From: Bacteroidota bacterium
GTDB taxonomy: Bacteria > Bacteroidota > Bacteroidia > Flavobacteriales > Weeksellaceae
Assembly: GCA_023458535.1 (NCBI GenBank)
Contig: JAEWYW010000034.1
Location: forward strand, 1-13,366
Direction of reading: 5' to 3'
DNA length: 13,366 nt
Shown here: one piece after another, positions 6,138-13,366 of the stretch
Position numbering within the stretch: the first letter of the stretch is position 1
Layout of the letters: every line of letters begins with the position of its first letter
The notes under the pieces: generated by a model
The model's database searches: none
What the model saw: only the letters and a program-made list of their open reading frames with translations
What the model was told of the DNA's origin: nothing
Position numbers and translations under genes: made by a program

Positions 6138-7412
6138 TTATGCTAATTTTCGATCTCTTTCCAGTTCTTCCTTAGCCATTTTATCGGTATTCGCGACTTT
6201 ACCAATAGTAAGACCTTGAACAATTATTGAAAATACCACCACAAAATACGTAATACTTAGGATAATATCTGAATTTTCACCCTTGGGGATAGACATTGCC
6301 AAGGCGATGGAAACCCCACCACGAATTCCACCCCAAACCAAAACTTTTACCGTTTGTGGATTAAAACGATTTCTGAAAGACATGAATTTTGTAGGAATCC
6401 AAATAGAGGCAAAACGTGCAATAAGAACAACTGCGATAGCGATGAGGCCTGCAACGGTGTATTTATTCAAATCCTTTATCATCAAAAGCTCAAAACCAAT
6501 AAACAGAAATAATACAGAATTGAGGATTTCATCTATCAGCTCCCAAAATTTAATTAAATAATCTTGCGTGACGCTCTTCATTTTAAAATTCCTATTGAAA
6601 TTCCCCATGAAAAGACCCGCCGTAACCATAGTGAGTGGTCCAGAAATATGAAATTGTCTTGCTATTAAATAGCCTCCCATCACCACCGAAAGTGTTACCA
6701 AAACCGAAATAATATAGTCGTCCACATGACGCATCATTCTAGAAGTAACATATCCTAGCAATACTCCCAATGCGACACCGCCTCCCGCTTCATGCAGCAG
6801 AAGCATAAAAATATTTTCACCAGTAAGTTCTACATTTTTGCCCGTTGCCAACTGTAAAACTATCGCAAAAACAACTACCGCCATACCATCATTAAATAAA
6901 GATTCACCTGCAACCTTTGTTTCCAATTCCTTAGGAACATTTGAATTTTTTAAGATGCTTAAAACGGCCACAGGATCTGTTGGCGAAATGAGCGCTCCGA
7001 AAACCAGACAATAAATAAACGAAAGATGCAATCCTATTAATGGTAAAATATAATACATGGCAACGCCCACCACAAAAGTGGAAATTAGAACTCCGACGGT
7101 TGCAAACGTCATCACGGGCCAGAGCTGTTCCTTAAGATCTTTAATATTAATGTGTATGGCACCTGCAAAAAGAAGGAAATTAAGCATCGCTCCCATGAGG
7201 ACTTCAGTGAAATTGATACTGTTCATAAGAGAATTTAATCTTCCATAGGTTTTGGGAAGTACACTTTCACCAAAGAAAATTAAAAATACCGAAACAGTAA
7301 TTGCGATTACCATAATACCTATGGTACTTGGCAATTTCAGAAATCTGTGATTAACATAGGCGAAGATTGCCGCCAATACAATAAGATAAGAAAATGAGTA
7401 ATATAACTCCAT
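6138..7412 (-). CDS. CPA1-family Na+/H+ antiporter (NhaP-like)
   Basis: This 424-residue cation:proton antiporter of the inner membrane has about 12-13 transmembrane segments and is expected to extrude Na+ (or K+/Li+) in exchange for protons. Signatures are SPTDPVAV (143-150), GESLFNDG (169-176) with the ion-binding Asn174-Asp175 pair, and GGIRGGVSIALAM (361-373) near the C-terminus. A short charged tail (KEELERDRK) replaces the long regulatory tails of some CPA1 proteins, so no cytosolic nucleotide-binding or cyclic-nucleotide domain is present. It starts 28 bases after the DUF4919-like gene and ends exactly where the AlkD-type gene begins, so it is likely expressed from the hflX promoter. 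The substrate ion cannot be fixed from sequence. Confidence 0.92.
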   Translation of the reverse strand: MELYYSFSYLIVLAAIFAYVNHRFLKLPSTIGIMVIAITVSVFLIFFGESVLPKTYGRLNSLMNSINFTEVLMGAMLNFLLFAGAIHINIKDLKEQLWPVMTFATVGVLISTFVVGVAMYYILPLIGLHLSFIYCLVFGALISPTDPVAVLSILKNSNVPKELETKVAGESLFNDGMAVVVFAIVLQLATGKNVELTGENIFMLLLHEAGGGVALGVLLGYVTSRMMRHVDDYIISVLVTLSVVMGGYLIARQFHISGPLTMVTAGLFMGNFNRNFKMKSVTQDYLIKFWELIDEILNSVLFLFIGFELLMIKDLNKYTVAGLIAIAVVLIARFASIWIPTKFMSFRNRFNPQTVKVLVWGGIRGGVSIALAMSIPKGENSDIILSITYFVVVFSIIVQGLTIGKVANTDKMAKEELERDRKLA

Positions 7413-7440
7413 TTAATAGTTTTTATACTTGAGTTGCTAA

Positions 7441-8073
7441 TTAATAAGTGAGATAAAGAATTTTAACGTAAATGGATTCGTTACCTTTAGTCCAAACATC
7501 CATCATTCCGTCCTGAAGAACCTTTGAAGTTCGGTTAAAACCGTCTAATTTGATGTTTTGCGTATTGAGGAAAATGTATTCATCCCCAACGCTATTCACA
7601 ATAATGGGTGTTTTTTCGGTTTTACCGTCGCCTGAGTTTTTAATGGCTGTAATGAGTGTTCGGAACTGATGCAGTCTGAAAATAAAATCTTTCTCGTTAC
7701 CAATATTTTTTAGACTTTGCAATAAAATAAGAAGAACATCGAGATTGCTGGGATCTTTTTTAAAAAGCTGTTCGCCTAATTGTGCCGCCTCGGTAAATTT
7801 TTCATCTCTGTAGTATTCGACAAGTTTTTTAAAATCTTCATCGGTCATCGAAACCTTTGTTCCTGCAAAATTTCTTCCGTAATACAAATATTGAATGTCT
7901 GTACTGTCCATAGATTGGGGATAGCCCAAATATTTAAATAATACCTTATCGTAATGGTAGTTGGACTTTGGATCTTTTAGGTTTTTTTCAAGAGATTTTA
8001 AATCAAGCTGAACCTGTTGGGCAAAGCCCAGAATAAAAAATAATAAAAAGAGTACAATCAGTTTAGTTTTCAT
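7441..8073 (-). CDS. DUF4919-like secreted protein
   Basis: This 210-residue protein has an N-terminal signal peptide (MKTKLIVLFLLFFILGFAQ, likely cleaved after the FAQ region) and a mature part resembling the Bacteroidota DUF4919 family. The recognisable elements are NYHYDKVLFKYLGYPQSMDSTD near residues 38-59, LYYGRNFAG at about 63-71, and a region reminiscent of a tetratricopeptide repeat around 78-125 (EKFTEAAQLGEQLFKKDPSNLDVLLILLQS). The last third is beta-rich (IIVNSVGDEYIFL). It has no cysteine, so it is not a lipoprotein. The ATG lies inside the end of hflX with an 11-base overlap, which supports co-translation. The function is unknown, and the family name is recalled from pattern rather than searched. 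Confidence 0.85.
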   Translation of the reverse strand: MKTKLIVLFLLFFILGFAQQVQLDLKSLEKNLKDPKSNYHYDKVLFKYLGYPQSMDSTDIQYLYYGRNFAGTKVSMTDEDFKKLVEYYRDEKFTEAAQLGEQLFKKDPSNLDVLLILLQSLKNIGNEKDFIFRLHQFRTLITAIKNSGDGKTEKTPIIVNSVGDEYIFLNTQNIKLDGFNRTSKVLQDGMMDVWTKGNESIYVKILYLTY

Positions 8074-9286
8074 CCTCTACATCATCGTTATCATAATATT
8101 CAAACAAGAAATCGTTATACGGGAATCTTGAAATATGAATTTTGAGAACCTCATCATAAATAATCTTTTTCATTTCTGGGAAATTCTCCTTGGTTAATGC
8201 AGAAATAAAAACTGTTGGATATTTAGATTTAGCCATCCAGGTTTTTTTCCATTCTTCTAAAGAAATGTTCTTTCTGGTGCTTGGTGTAAGATCGTCCTCA
8301 TCTTTTTTATCGTAAGAAAAATCGTCAATCTTATTGAAAACCATCACCATTGGTTTCTTGTGGGCATCAATCTCCTGTAAAATTTGGTTGACCGATTCGA
8401 TATGATCTTCAAAACTTTCATGCGAAATATCCACCACATGAATGAGCAAATCTGCTTCTCGCACTTCATCCAAGGTAGATTTAAAAGATTCCACAAGCTG
8501 TGTAGGTAGTTTCCTGATGAACCCAACTGTATCGGTTAGCAAAAAGGGCAGATTTCCTATCACTACCTTTCTTACCGTAGTATCTAAAGTTGCAAAGAGT
8601 TTGTTTTCAGCAAAAACCTCAGATTTAGATAAAGCATTCATTAAAGTGGATTTTCCAACATTGGTATATCCAACAAGAGCCACCCTCACCATTTTTCCAC
8701 GGTTATTTCTTTGGGTAGCCATTTGCTTATCGATGGTTTTCAGCTTCTCTTTCAGGAGAGAGATTCTATCCCTAATAATACGTCTGTCGGTTTCTATCTC
8801 TGTTTCCCCGGGACCACGCATCCCGATACCTCCTCGCTGTCTTTCAAGGTGCGTCCACATTCTGGTAAGTCGTGGCAACAAGTATTCGTATTGGGCTAAT
8901 TCAACTTGAGTTCTGGCATAGGAAGTTTGTGCCCTTTGTGCAAAAATATCCAAAATAAGGTTGGTTCTGTCAAGAATTTTCACCTCCATTTCTCTTTCAA
9001 GATTTTTAAGCTGGGAAGGCGATAATTCATCATCAAAAATTACAGTACCTATTTCGTTCTCCTTCACATACGCTTTTATTTCCTCCGCTTTTCCGCTTCC
9101 AACAAATGTTTTAGAATCTGGTTGAGACAGTTTTTGTGTGAATCTCTTCTCTACAGTAGCTCCCGCAGTGAAGGCCAAAAACTCCAACTCGTCCATATAT
9201 TCCTGAAGCTTATCTTCGTCCTGATCTTTAGTTACAAGCCCTACTAATACGGCCTTTTCGTATTGATGTTCTTTTTTTTCTAGCAT
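8063..9286 (-). CDS. hflX: GTPase HflX
   Basis: HflX is a ribosome-associated GTPase that splits stalled 70S ribosomes under heat and other stress. In this 407-residue protein the N-terminal HflX domain shows VGSGKAEEI (62-70), FDDELSPSQLKNLE (84-97) and the family signature GGIGMRGPGETEIETDRR (152-169). A coiled-coil linker (about 170-195) follows, then the G domain: P-loop GYTNVGKS (206-213), G2 TT (236-237), DTVGF (252-256), NKID (318-321) and SAL (362-364). About 38 residues between G4 and G5 are strongly charged, longer than in the E. coli protein. The C-terminus ends in an acidic tail (DNDDVEDEN). It is the first gene of the five-gene minus-strand cluster ending at 5095 and follows the terminator of the osmC-like gene by about 48 bases. 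I see no good TAnnTTTG match in that spacer. Confidence 0.96.
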   Translation of the reverse strand: MLEKKEHQYEKAVLVGLVTKDQDEDKLQEYMDELEFLAFTAGATVEKRFTQKLSQPDSKTFVGSGKAEEIKAYVKENEIGTVIFDDELSPSQLKNLEREMEVKILDRTNLILDIFAQRAQTSYARTQVELAQYEYLLPRLTRMWTHLERQRGGIGMRGPGETEIETDRRIIRDRISLLKEKLKTIDKQMATQRNNRGKMVRVALVGYTNVGKSTLMNALSKSEVFAENKLFATLDTTVRKVVIGNLPFLLTDTVGFIRKLPTQLVESFKSTLDEVREADLLIHVVDISHESFEDHIESVNQILQEIDAHKKPMVMVFNKIDDFSYDKKDEDDLTPSTRKNISLEEWKKTWMAKSKYPTVFISALTKENFPEMKKIIYDEVLKIHISRFPYNDFLFEYYDNDDVEDEN

Positions 9287-9334
9287 GTATATCCTCTATA
9301 AATAATGAGTTTTAGCAAGGTAATATTTTTCAAT

Positions 9335-9361
9335 AAAAAAACCAAAGGATTACTTTGGTTT
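9335..9361 (-). terminator. Intrinsic terminator after the OsmC-family gene
   Basis: AAACCAAAG (9339-9347) pairs with CTTTGGTTT (9353-9361) around a 5-base loop. On the minus strand the stem is followed by an unbroken run of T (complement of the A-run at 9335-9341). It lies 22 bases past the stop codon and insulates hflX from the gene pair upstream. Confidence 0.88.
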
Positions 9362-9383
9362 CATATTATTTTAATAGTTGAAT

Positions 9384-9797
9384 TTACACCAGCGTGGCAG
9401 AAACCAAAACTTTGTCGAAACTGAAGGCTACGCTTACGGGACAAGTATCTTTTGCTTCCTGTGCAATTTTTTTAAACTCCTCCTCTGTAATCCCCGGAAT
9501 TTTCGCGGTTAACTCTAACTCAGATTTTGCTACTTTACCGTTTTCGAAACTGATATTACATTTGGTTTCTAAACTTTCTGGTTGATAACCCGCTTCTGAA
9601 AGCATACCAGATGTTTTCATGGTAAAACAACCAGCGTGCGCGGCCGCTAAAAGCTCTTCAGGATTGGTGCCTACACCGTCTTCAAATCTGCTTTTAAATG
9701 AATATTGCGTATCATCCAATACTGTACTTTGAGTAGTTAACGTTCCGCTTCCTTCTTTAATGGTGCCTTTCCATAAGGCTGTTGCATGTCTTTTCAT
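9384..9797 (-). CDS. OsmC family peroxiredoxin-like protein
   Basis: OsmC-type proteins reduce organic hydroperoxides with a pair of cysteines. This 137-residue product has both: C57 in the NPEELLAAAHAGC motif (45-57) and C119 in DTCPVSVAF (117-125). The conserved arginine and glutamate are also present (R37, E48/E49), and the beginning MKRHATALWKG is typical of the OsmC (osmotically induced) branch rather than Ohr. It is cytoplasmic, and the length is normal. It starts 22 bases after the META-domain lipoprotein gene on the same strand, so the two are likely one transcript ending at the hairpin at 9335-9361. Both families are linked to stress responses in other bacteria. The catalytic assignment is confident; the physiological peroxide is not known. 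Confidence 0.95.
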   Translation of the reverse strand: MKRHATALWKGTIKEGSGTLTTQSTVLDDTQYSFKSRFEDGVGTNPEELLAAAHAGCFTMKTSGMLSEAGYQPESLETKCNISFENGKVAKSELELTAKIPGITEEEFKKIAQEAKDTCPVSVAFSFDKVLVSATLV

Positions 9798-9819
9798 AAA
9801 TATTTTATTTTAAATGTGA

Positions 9820-10263
9820 TTAATCCCAATCAGCAGCTACAAACTTCATCAGTTCCTCTTGGTCTTTGTACAATGTTAAAAAATGACCCTCTATTTTATA
9901 ATGATTCACAGATGGAAGTTTTTTCACAAACTCATCTTCTAATTTCATGTCGTCGCAGGCCATTTGAGTCATTATCATGTCATTAAATTTCAATCGGTTA
10001 TTCGACTCCACTTTAACTGATCCATTCATTCTGTTACAACCCATAAAGGCAGAAGCATTTAATACCGCTTCTTTAGTATCTGTACTTGATGTGATGTTGA
10101 TTTCAGCTTTTTTACTCATTAATTGCTCTTTGGTGAAACCGTTAAAACTTACCATCATCCACTGCCGCTGCAAAGGCTTTTGAATGTCCGTATTTTGCGA
10201 TGAACAGCTGGCCAAAACAAACAATAATAAGCCAACAAATAATGATCTGTATATGATTTTCAT
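9820..10263 (-). CDS. META domain (HslJ-like) lipoprotein
   Basis: This 147-residue protein opens with a lipoprotein signal peptide ending in a lipobox (VLASC, lipidated Cys20), so it is likely anchored in the envelope. The rest is a META/HslJ domain: QRQWMMVSFNGF near 32-43, the signature MGCNRMNGSVKV (about 73-84), LKFNDMIMTQMACDDMKLEDEF (about 91-112) and YKIEGHFLTLYKDQEELMKF close to the C-terminus. E. coli HslJ, in the same family, is induced by heat and affects novobiocin resistance; no enzymatic reaction is known. I chose the ATG at 10263 because the signal peptide begins there; an upstream in-frame ATG at 10326 would add 21 residues in front of it and reaches into the promoter region. 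The gene is divergent from the S46 peptidase (103 bases apart) and is followed by the OsmC-family gene. Confidence 0.93.
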   Translation of the reverse strand: MKIIYRSLFVGLLLFVLASCSSQNTDIQKPLQRQWMMVSFNGFTKEQLMSKKAEINITSSTDTKEAVLNASAFMGCNRMNGSVKVESNNRLKFNDMIMTQMACDDMKLEDEFVKKLPSVNHYKIEGHFLTLYKDQEELMKFVAADWD

Positions 10264-10283
10264 AATATGTATATTGATTAGAA

Positions 10284-10314
10284 GAAATTTAGAATTCCAT
10301 TTTCGTACCACAAA
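10284..10314 (-). promoter_or_regulatory. Candidate promoter of the META/OsmC gene pair
   Basis: On the minus strand TTTG (10314-10311) is followed after 19 bases by TAAATTTC (10291-10284), one mismatch from TAnnTTTG. It ends 20 bases before the chosen ATG of the lipoprotein gene, which also supports that start over the upstream one. Confidence 0.45.
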
Positions 10315-10366
10315 CCGTGTATTCAAGTAATTTTTAGTAAATTAGCACCTGAAAATTTTTTAAAAA

Positions 10367-12568
10367 ATGAAAAGAATATTTTTACTACTCACGTTTTTAT
10401 TGAGTTTCGCTCAGATGCGTGCAGATGAAGGGATGTGGCTTTTAATGCTCATTAAAAGACTTAATGGTGTAGACATGCAAAAAGAAGGTCTGCATTTAAC
10501 TCCAGAAGAAATCTATTCTGTAAACAATTCTAGTCTTAAAGACGCTATCGTAAGTTTTGGCGGTTACTGTACAGGAGAAATTGTTTCGGATAAAGGTTTA
10601 CTTTTTACTAATCACCACTGTGGTTACGGAGCTATTGCGGCAGCTTCTACTCCAGAAAAAGATTATTTAAAGAACGGATTCTGGGCAATGAAACAATCAG
10701 ACGAATTCAACTCTAAGGATCTCTATGTAAGATTTTTAGTGAGAATGGATGACGCCACCCAAAGAATCAATTCAAAATTAAACCCAAGTATGTCTGAAGC
10801 AGACAGAAAAAAGGTTATTGATGCAGAATATAAGGCCATCCAAGCAGAAAATTCAGAAAACGGTAAATACACTGTTGTAGTAAGAGATTTCTTTAACGGA
10901 AACGAATTTTATTATTTTGTTTATCAGGATTATAAAGATGTGAGATTAGTGGGTGCTCCACCTTCATCATTAGGTAAATTCGGTGGCGATACAGACAACT
11001 GGGAATGGCCAAGACACACTGCAGATTTCGCTGTCTTCAGAGTGTATGCTGACGCTGCAGGAAACCCAGCAGAATATTCACCTAAGAACGTTCCTTTAAA
11101 GCCTAAGCATTCTTTACCAGTTTCACTTAAAGGTTACAAGCCTGGAGATTTTGCAATGATTTTAGGATACCCAGGAAGAACCAACCGTTATTTAACTTCG
11201 TATGGTATTCAGCAATTGGTTAATAAAGATTATCCAGCTTGGGTTGAAGCATCTAATATTGCCATGAAGGTAATGAAAAAGTATATGGATCAGGATAAAG
11301 CGACTCAGTTGAACTATGCTTCTCAGTACGCTTCTGTTGCCAACTATTGGAAAAACAGACAAGGAACCATTGATGCCGTTGACAAAAACGGAACAATTAC
11401 AGATAAAATTAAAATTGAAGACAGATACAGACAGTGGGCCGTTCAGAAAGGAAATGAGCAGTACGATGGTGTTCTGGAAAACATTGAAGCTTACTACAAA
11501 CAAATTTCAAACAGAAATGTGGAAAGAAACTATGCTTCTATCTTAACGAGAAATTCAAAATACATCGCTTTAGCTTATCAGTTAGGTACTTTATTCAAAA
11601 CGTATGCGGATCAAGATTTAGAATCAAGAATTGCAATGAGACCTAAATTAGAAAAACAAATTGATGAGTTCTATGATAAATTCAATCCAAAATTAGAAGG
11701 CGAAATGCTTACTTCTATGGTTTCTCTTTATCAAACAAAGGTTAACAAAGACGTTGCTTCTCCAGCTTTATTGGCGGCAGATGCAGCTAACTTATCCAAC
11801 TTGGCATATTCTTCACTTTTCGCAAGTAAAGCTTCTGCAATGAACTTCGTAATGAACCCAGATCGTTTAAAAATTGATGCAGATAAAATGTGGAAATTAG
11901 CAAGCGGTGTGGTAGAAGATCAAAAACTTTTAACGGAAAGATTCTCTAAAGTAGATGATAATTTTGCTAAAAATAACAGATTGTTCTTAGCAGGTTTAAT
12001 GAAAGCAATGCCTGAGAAAAAATTCTATCCAGACGCAAACTCTACAATGAGATTAACTTACGGAACGGTTGATAAGCTTCCTATTAGAGAGGACAGAAAC
12101 TATTTCGGTGTAGAGGACAATTACTATACTACTATGGAAGGATTAGTAGGTAAATACAAGAAAGGTGATGAAGAATTTGATTTACCACAAAGGGTTTTCG
12201 ACCTGTTCGAAGCTAAAGATTTCGGTCAGTACGCAGATCACAGAGGATATATGCCTGTAAACTTCCTTTCTAATAATGACATTACTGGTGGTAACTCTGG
12301 TTCTCCAGTGATAGATGGCAACGGTAACCTTATCGGTATTGCTTTCGATGGAAACAGCGAAGCTTTGAGTGGTGATATCGTTTTCGAAAAAGAATGGCAA
12401 AAAACCATCAATGTAGATATCCGTTTTGTTCTTTGGACTATTGATAAGTTTGCTGGTGCAAGAAGACTTATTGATGAACTGAAGTTGGTAAGAGATGAAA
12501 ACACTCCTGCTGATACCAAAACTAAAATGCCTAGACCGGCATCTAAAACTTCTAAAAAGAAAAAATAA
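10367..12568 (+). CDS. S46 family dipeptidyl-peptidase (DPP7-like)
   Basis: This periplasmic serine exopeptidase of 733 residues releases dipeptides from peptide N-termini and feeds amino-acid catabolism. A signal peptide (cleavage after MRA, residue 19) exposes the DEGMW start common to S46 enzymes. The chymotrypsin-type triad is visible: TNHHCGYG (81-88, catalytic His84), NWEWPRHTADF (211-221, probable Asp220) and GGNSGSPV (641-648, Ser644). A large helical insert lies between the two halves of the protease fold. The residue 18 after the catalytic Ser, which sets P1 preference, is Gly662 (FDG); DPP11 has Arg there, so this copy should prefer hydrophobic rather than acidic P1 residues. The C-terminus is a lysine-rich tail (SKTSKKKK) with no type IX sorting domain. 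Codons look narrow (AGA, GGT, CCA, TCT, TTA preferred), consistent with high expression. It is followed by a strong terminator. Confidence 0.96.
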   Translation: MKRIFLLLTFLLSFAQMRADEGMWLLMLIKRLNGVDMQKEGLHLTPEEIYSVNNSSLKDAIVSFGGYCTGEIVSDKGLLFTNHHCGYGAIAAASTPEKDYLKNGFWAMKQSDEFNSKDLYVRFLVRMDDATQRINSKLNPSMSEADRKKVIDAEYKAIQAENSENGKYTVVVRDFFNGNEFYYFVYQDYKDVRLVGAPPSSLGKFGGDTDNWEWPRHTADFAVFRVYADAAGNPAEYSPKNVPLKPKHSLPVSLKGYKPGDFAMILGYPGRTNRYLTSYGIQQLVNKDYPAWVEASNIAMKVMKKYMDQDKATQLNYASQYASVANYWKNRQGTIDAVDKNGTITDKIKIEDRYRQWAVQKGNEQYDGVLENIEAYYKQISNRNVERNYASILTRNSKYIALAYQLGTLFKTYADQDLESRIAMRPKLEKQIDEFYDKFNPKLEGEMLTSMVSLYQTKVNKDVASPALLAADAANLSNLAYSSLFASKASAMNFVMNPDRLKIDADKMWKLASGVVEDQKLLTERFSKVDDNFAKNNRLFLAGLMKAMPEKKFYPDANSTMRLTYGTVDKLPIREDRNYFGVEDNYYTTMEGLVGKYKKGDEEFDLPQRVFDLFEAKDFGQYADHRGYMPVNFLSNNDITGGNSGSPVIDGNGNLIGIAFDGNSEALSGDIVFEKEWQKTINVDIRFVLWTIDKFAGARRLIDELKLVRDENTPADTKTKMPRPASKTSKKKK

Positions 12569-12593
12569 TTCTTAGGAATTTTTGAATAATTTT

Positions 12594-12622
12594 AAACCGC
12601 AGAAAATTTTCTGCGGTTTTTT
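12594..12622 (+). terminator. Intrinsic terminator after the S46 peptidase gene
   Basis: AAACCGCAG (12594-12602) and CTGCGGTTT (12611-12619) form a perfect stem; the AAAATTTT between them also extends the palindrome. A run of six T (12617-12622) follows. It starts 25 bases after the stop codon and 24 bases remain between its end and the next start codon. Confidence 0.92.
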
Positions 12623-12646
12623 ATTTTCAATTGAATAACAATAAAT

Positions 12647-13123
12647 ATGCACTCACTAAAATATTCATTTAAAGCTACAATTTTGCAGAGTGGCAACATC
12701 AATGCGGCATATGTGGAATTTCCATTTTCAGTTCAAGAATTGTTCGGAAAAAAAGGACAGGTAAAAATAAAAGCAGTATTTGATGGCAAAGTGGAATACA
12801 GAGGAAGTTTGGCCAAAATGAAATCTGATTGCCACATTTTGGGACTCACACAAGAAATCCGAAAAAAACTTGGGAAAAGCTTTGGTGATGAAGTCGAGGT
12901 AGAATTATGGGAAGATTTGGAAGAACGAAAAGTAAGCATTCCAGAAGATGTTCACCAATTATTCAATTCCAATGAAGAAGCACAACAAATTTTTGAGAAA
13001 TTAAGTTACACCCACCAAAAAGAATATATCCGATGGATTGAAGATGCCAAAAAACAAGAGACAAGAGATCAACGCAAAGAAAAAATGATGAGAATGCTTA
13101 TAGAAGGCAAAAAAGGAATTTAA
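12647..13123 (+). CDS. DUF1905 / YdeI-OmpD-associated family protein
   Basis: This 158-residue cytoplasmic protein has two recognisable parts. The first (about 1-90) is a DUF1905 beta-barrel-like domain with GQVKIKAVFDGKVEYRGSLAKM near 37-58, HILGLTQEIRKKLGKSFGDEVEVEL near 63-87. The second (about 95-158) is the YdeI/OmpD-associated helical domain with VSIPEDV, LSYTHQKEYIRWIEDAKKQETRDQRKEKMMRML, whose conserved HxxEYxxWI-like core is intact (HQKEYIRWI). Family members have been linked to bacteriocin protection and OmpD in enterobacteria, but the biochemical activity is unknown. It starts 24 bases after the S46 terminator, so it needs its own promoter; I see no clear match there. The acetyltransferase gene begins one base after its stop codon, implying an operon. 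Confidence 0.92.
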   Translation: MHSLKYSFKATILQSGNINAAYVEFPFSVQELFGKKGQVKIKAVFDGKVEYRGSLAKMKSDCHILGLTQEIRKKLGKSFGDEVEVELWEDLEERKVSIPEDVHQLFNSNEEAQQIFEKLSYTHQKEYIRWIEDAKKQETRDQRKEKMMRMLIEGKKGI

Positions 13124-13124
13124 T

Positions 13125-13366
13125 ATGAAAAATTACGAAACAGAAAGGTTGTTTATAAGGGAGTTTAATACTGAAGATGCTGAATTTCTCCTTCAGTTGT
13201 ATAATATGCCGAAATTCATTCAGTTTATTGGTGATAGAAATATCAAGACCGTGGAAGAAGCTCAACAATACATTCAAGAAAAATTCAGACCTCAGATTGA
13301 CAGGCTTGGATTTGGAAACTTTGTAATCATGCTGAAACACAATCAGCAAAAAATTGGTTCTGTCGG
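13125..13366 (+). CDS. GNAT family N-acetyltransferase (partial, 3' end beyond right edge)
   Basis: Eighty residues are visible, starting at the ATG at 13125, one base after the stop codon of the YdeI-family gene (TAATATG). The beginning, MKNYETERLFIREFNTEDAEFL, is typical of the RimJ/RimL-type GNAT acetyltransferases (a TERLxLR motif followed by an acidic D/A/E helix). A GDRNIKTVEEAQQYI segment (41-55), an FGNFVIML strand and the start of the IGSVG strand preceding the acetyl-CoA-binding loop follow. The acetyl-CoA pyrophosphate-binding motif itself lies outside the window. The acceptor substrate (ribosomal protein, small molecule or antibiotic) cannot be told. Tight spacing indicates co-transcription with the DUF1905 gene. 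Confidence 0.9.
   Translation, partial: MKNYETERLFIREFNTEDAEFLLQLYNMPKFIQFIGDRNIKTVEEAQQYIQEKFRPQIDRLGFGNFVIMLKHNQQKIGSV

Noticed and set aside
8442..8909. A 155-codon open frame on the plus strand opposite hflX
   Set aside because: It is entirely antisense to conserved HflX G-domain sequence, has low-complexity Ser/Leu/Arg composition, and resembles no family.
10264..10326. A longer start for the META-domain lipoprotein at 10326
   Set aside because: It would place 21 residues before a standard lipoprotein signal peptide, and a promoter-like pair lies inside this stretch.
12182..12519. Two minus-strand open frames opposite the end of the S46 peptidase
   Set aside because: They are shadows of the catalytic-serine region, which is under strong constraint on the plus strand.
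1..13366. Search for CRISPR arrays, tRNAs, rRNAs, insertion sequences, attachment sites, phage genes or toxin-antitoxin pairs
   Set aside because: I found no direct-repeat arrays, transposase motifs, integrase, cloverleaf-like sequences or small gene pairs of that kind; every gap is short and accounted for.

Overview
The window looks like an ordinary chromosomal segment of an AT-rich Bacteroidota (class Flavobacteriia), most likely the Chryseobacterium group of the Weeksellaceae. The grounds are the gene families (S46 peptidase, DUF6122, a DUF4919-like protein, group III truncated haemoglobin, mutL followed by a rhomboid), short AT-rich gaps, A-rich start regions without clear Shine-Dalgarno sequences, and several matches to the Bacteroidota promoter element TAnnTTTG. 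The genus is inferred, because no rRNA is present.

Layout. On the minus strand from 2802 to the left edge lie a small secreted lysine-rich protein with its own terminator, then mutL and a rhomboid protease 3 bases apart; the rhomboid runs off the edge. A short divergent region (3420-3500) separates a YkgJ-type cysteine-cluster protein (minus) from a truncated haemoglobin (plus). The haemoglobin gene overlaps tail to tail with a ChaA-type cation/proton antiporter gene. A tightly packed minus-strand cluster spans 9286 to 5095: hflX, a DUF4919-like secreted protein, a CPA1 Na+/H+ antiporter, an AlkD-type DNA alkylation repair protein and a DUF6122 membrane protein. The junctions are an 11-base overlap, a 28-base gap, direct abutment and a 1-base overlap, so it is probably one operon. 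Next on the minus strand come a META-domain (HslJ-like) lipoprotein and an OsmC-family protein, 22 bases apart and closed by a clear terminator. Divergent from them is a periplasmic S46 dipeptidyl-peptidase with a strong terminator. It is followed on the plus strand by a DUF1905/YdeI protein and a GNAT acetyltransferase cut by the right edge.

Functionally the region mixes DNA repair (MutL, AlkD), ion and pH homeostasis (two antiporters), stress handling (HflX, OsmC, HslJ-like), heme and metal-cluster proteins, and peptide catabolism in the periplasm (S46). I see no insertion sequence, prophage, CRISPR array, tRNA, rRNA or defence island, and no clear undescribed multi-gene system. There is no gene-free stretch longer than 300 bases; the longest gap (4951-5094) is very AT-rich and holds only a candidate promoter. 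The leads most worth checking are a MutL whose C-terminal nicking motif looks destroyed, a rhomboid with a 53-residue insert before its catalytic serine, the mixed hflX operon, and a possibly leaderless haemoglobin transcript.
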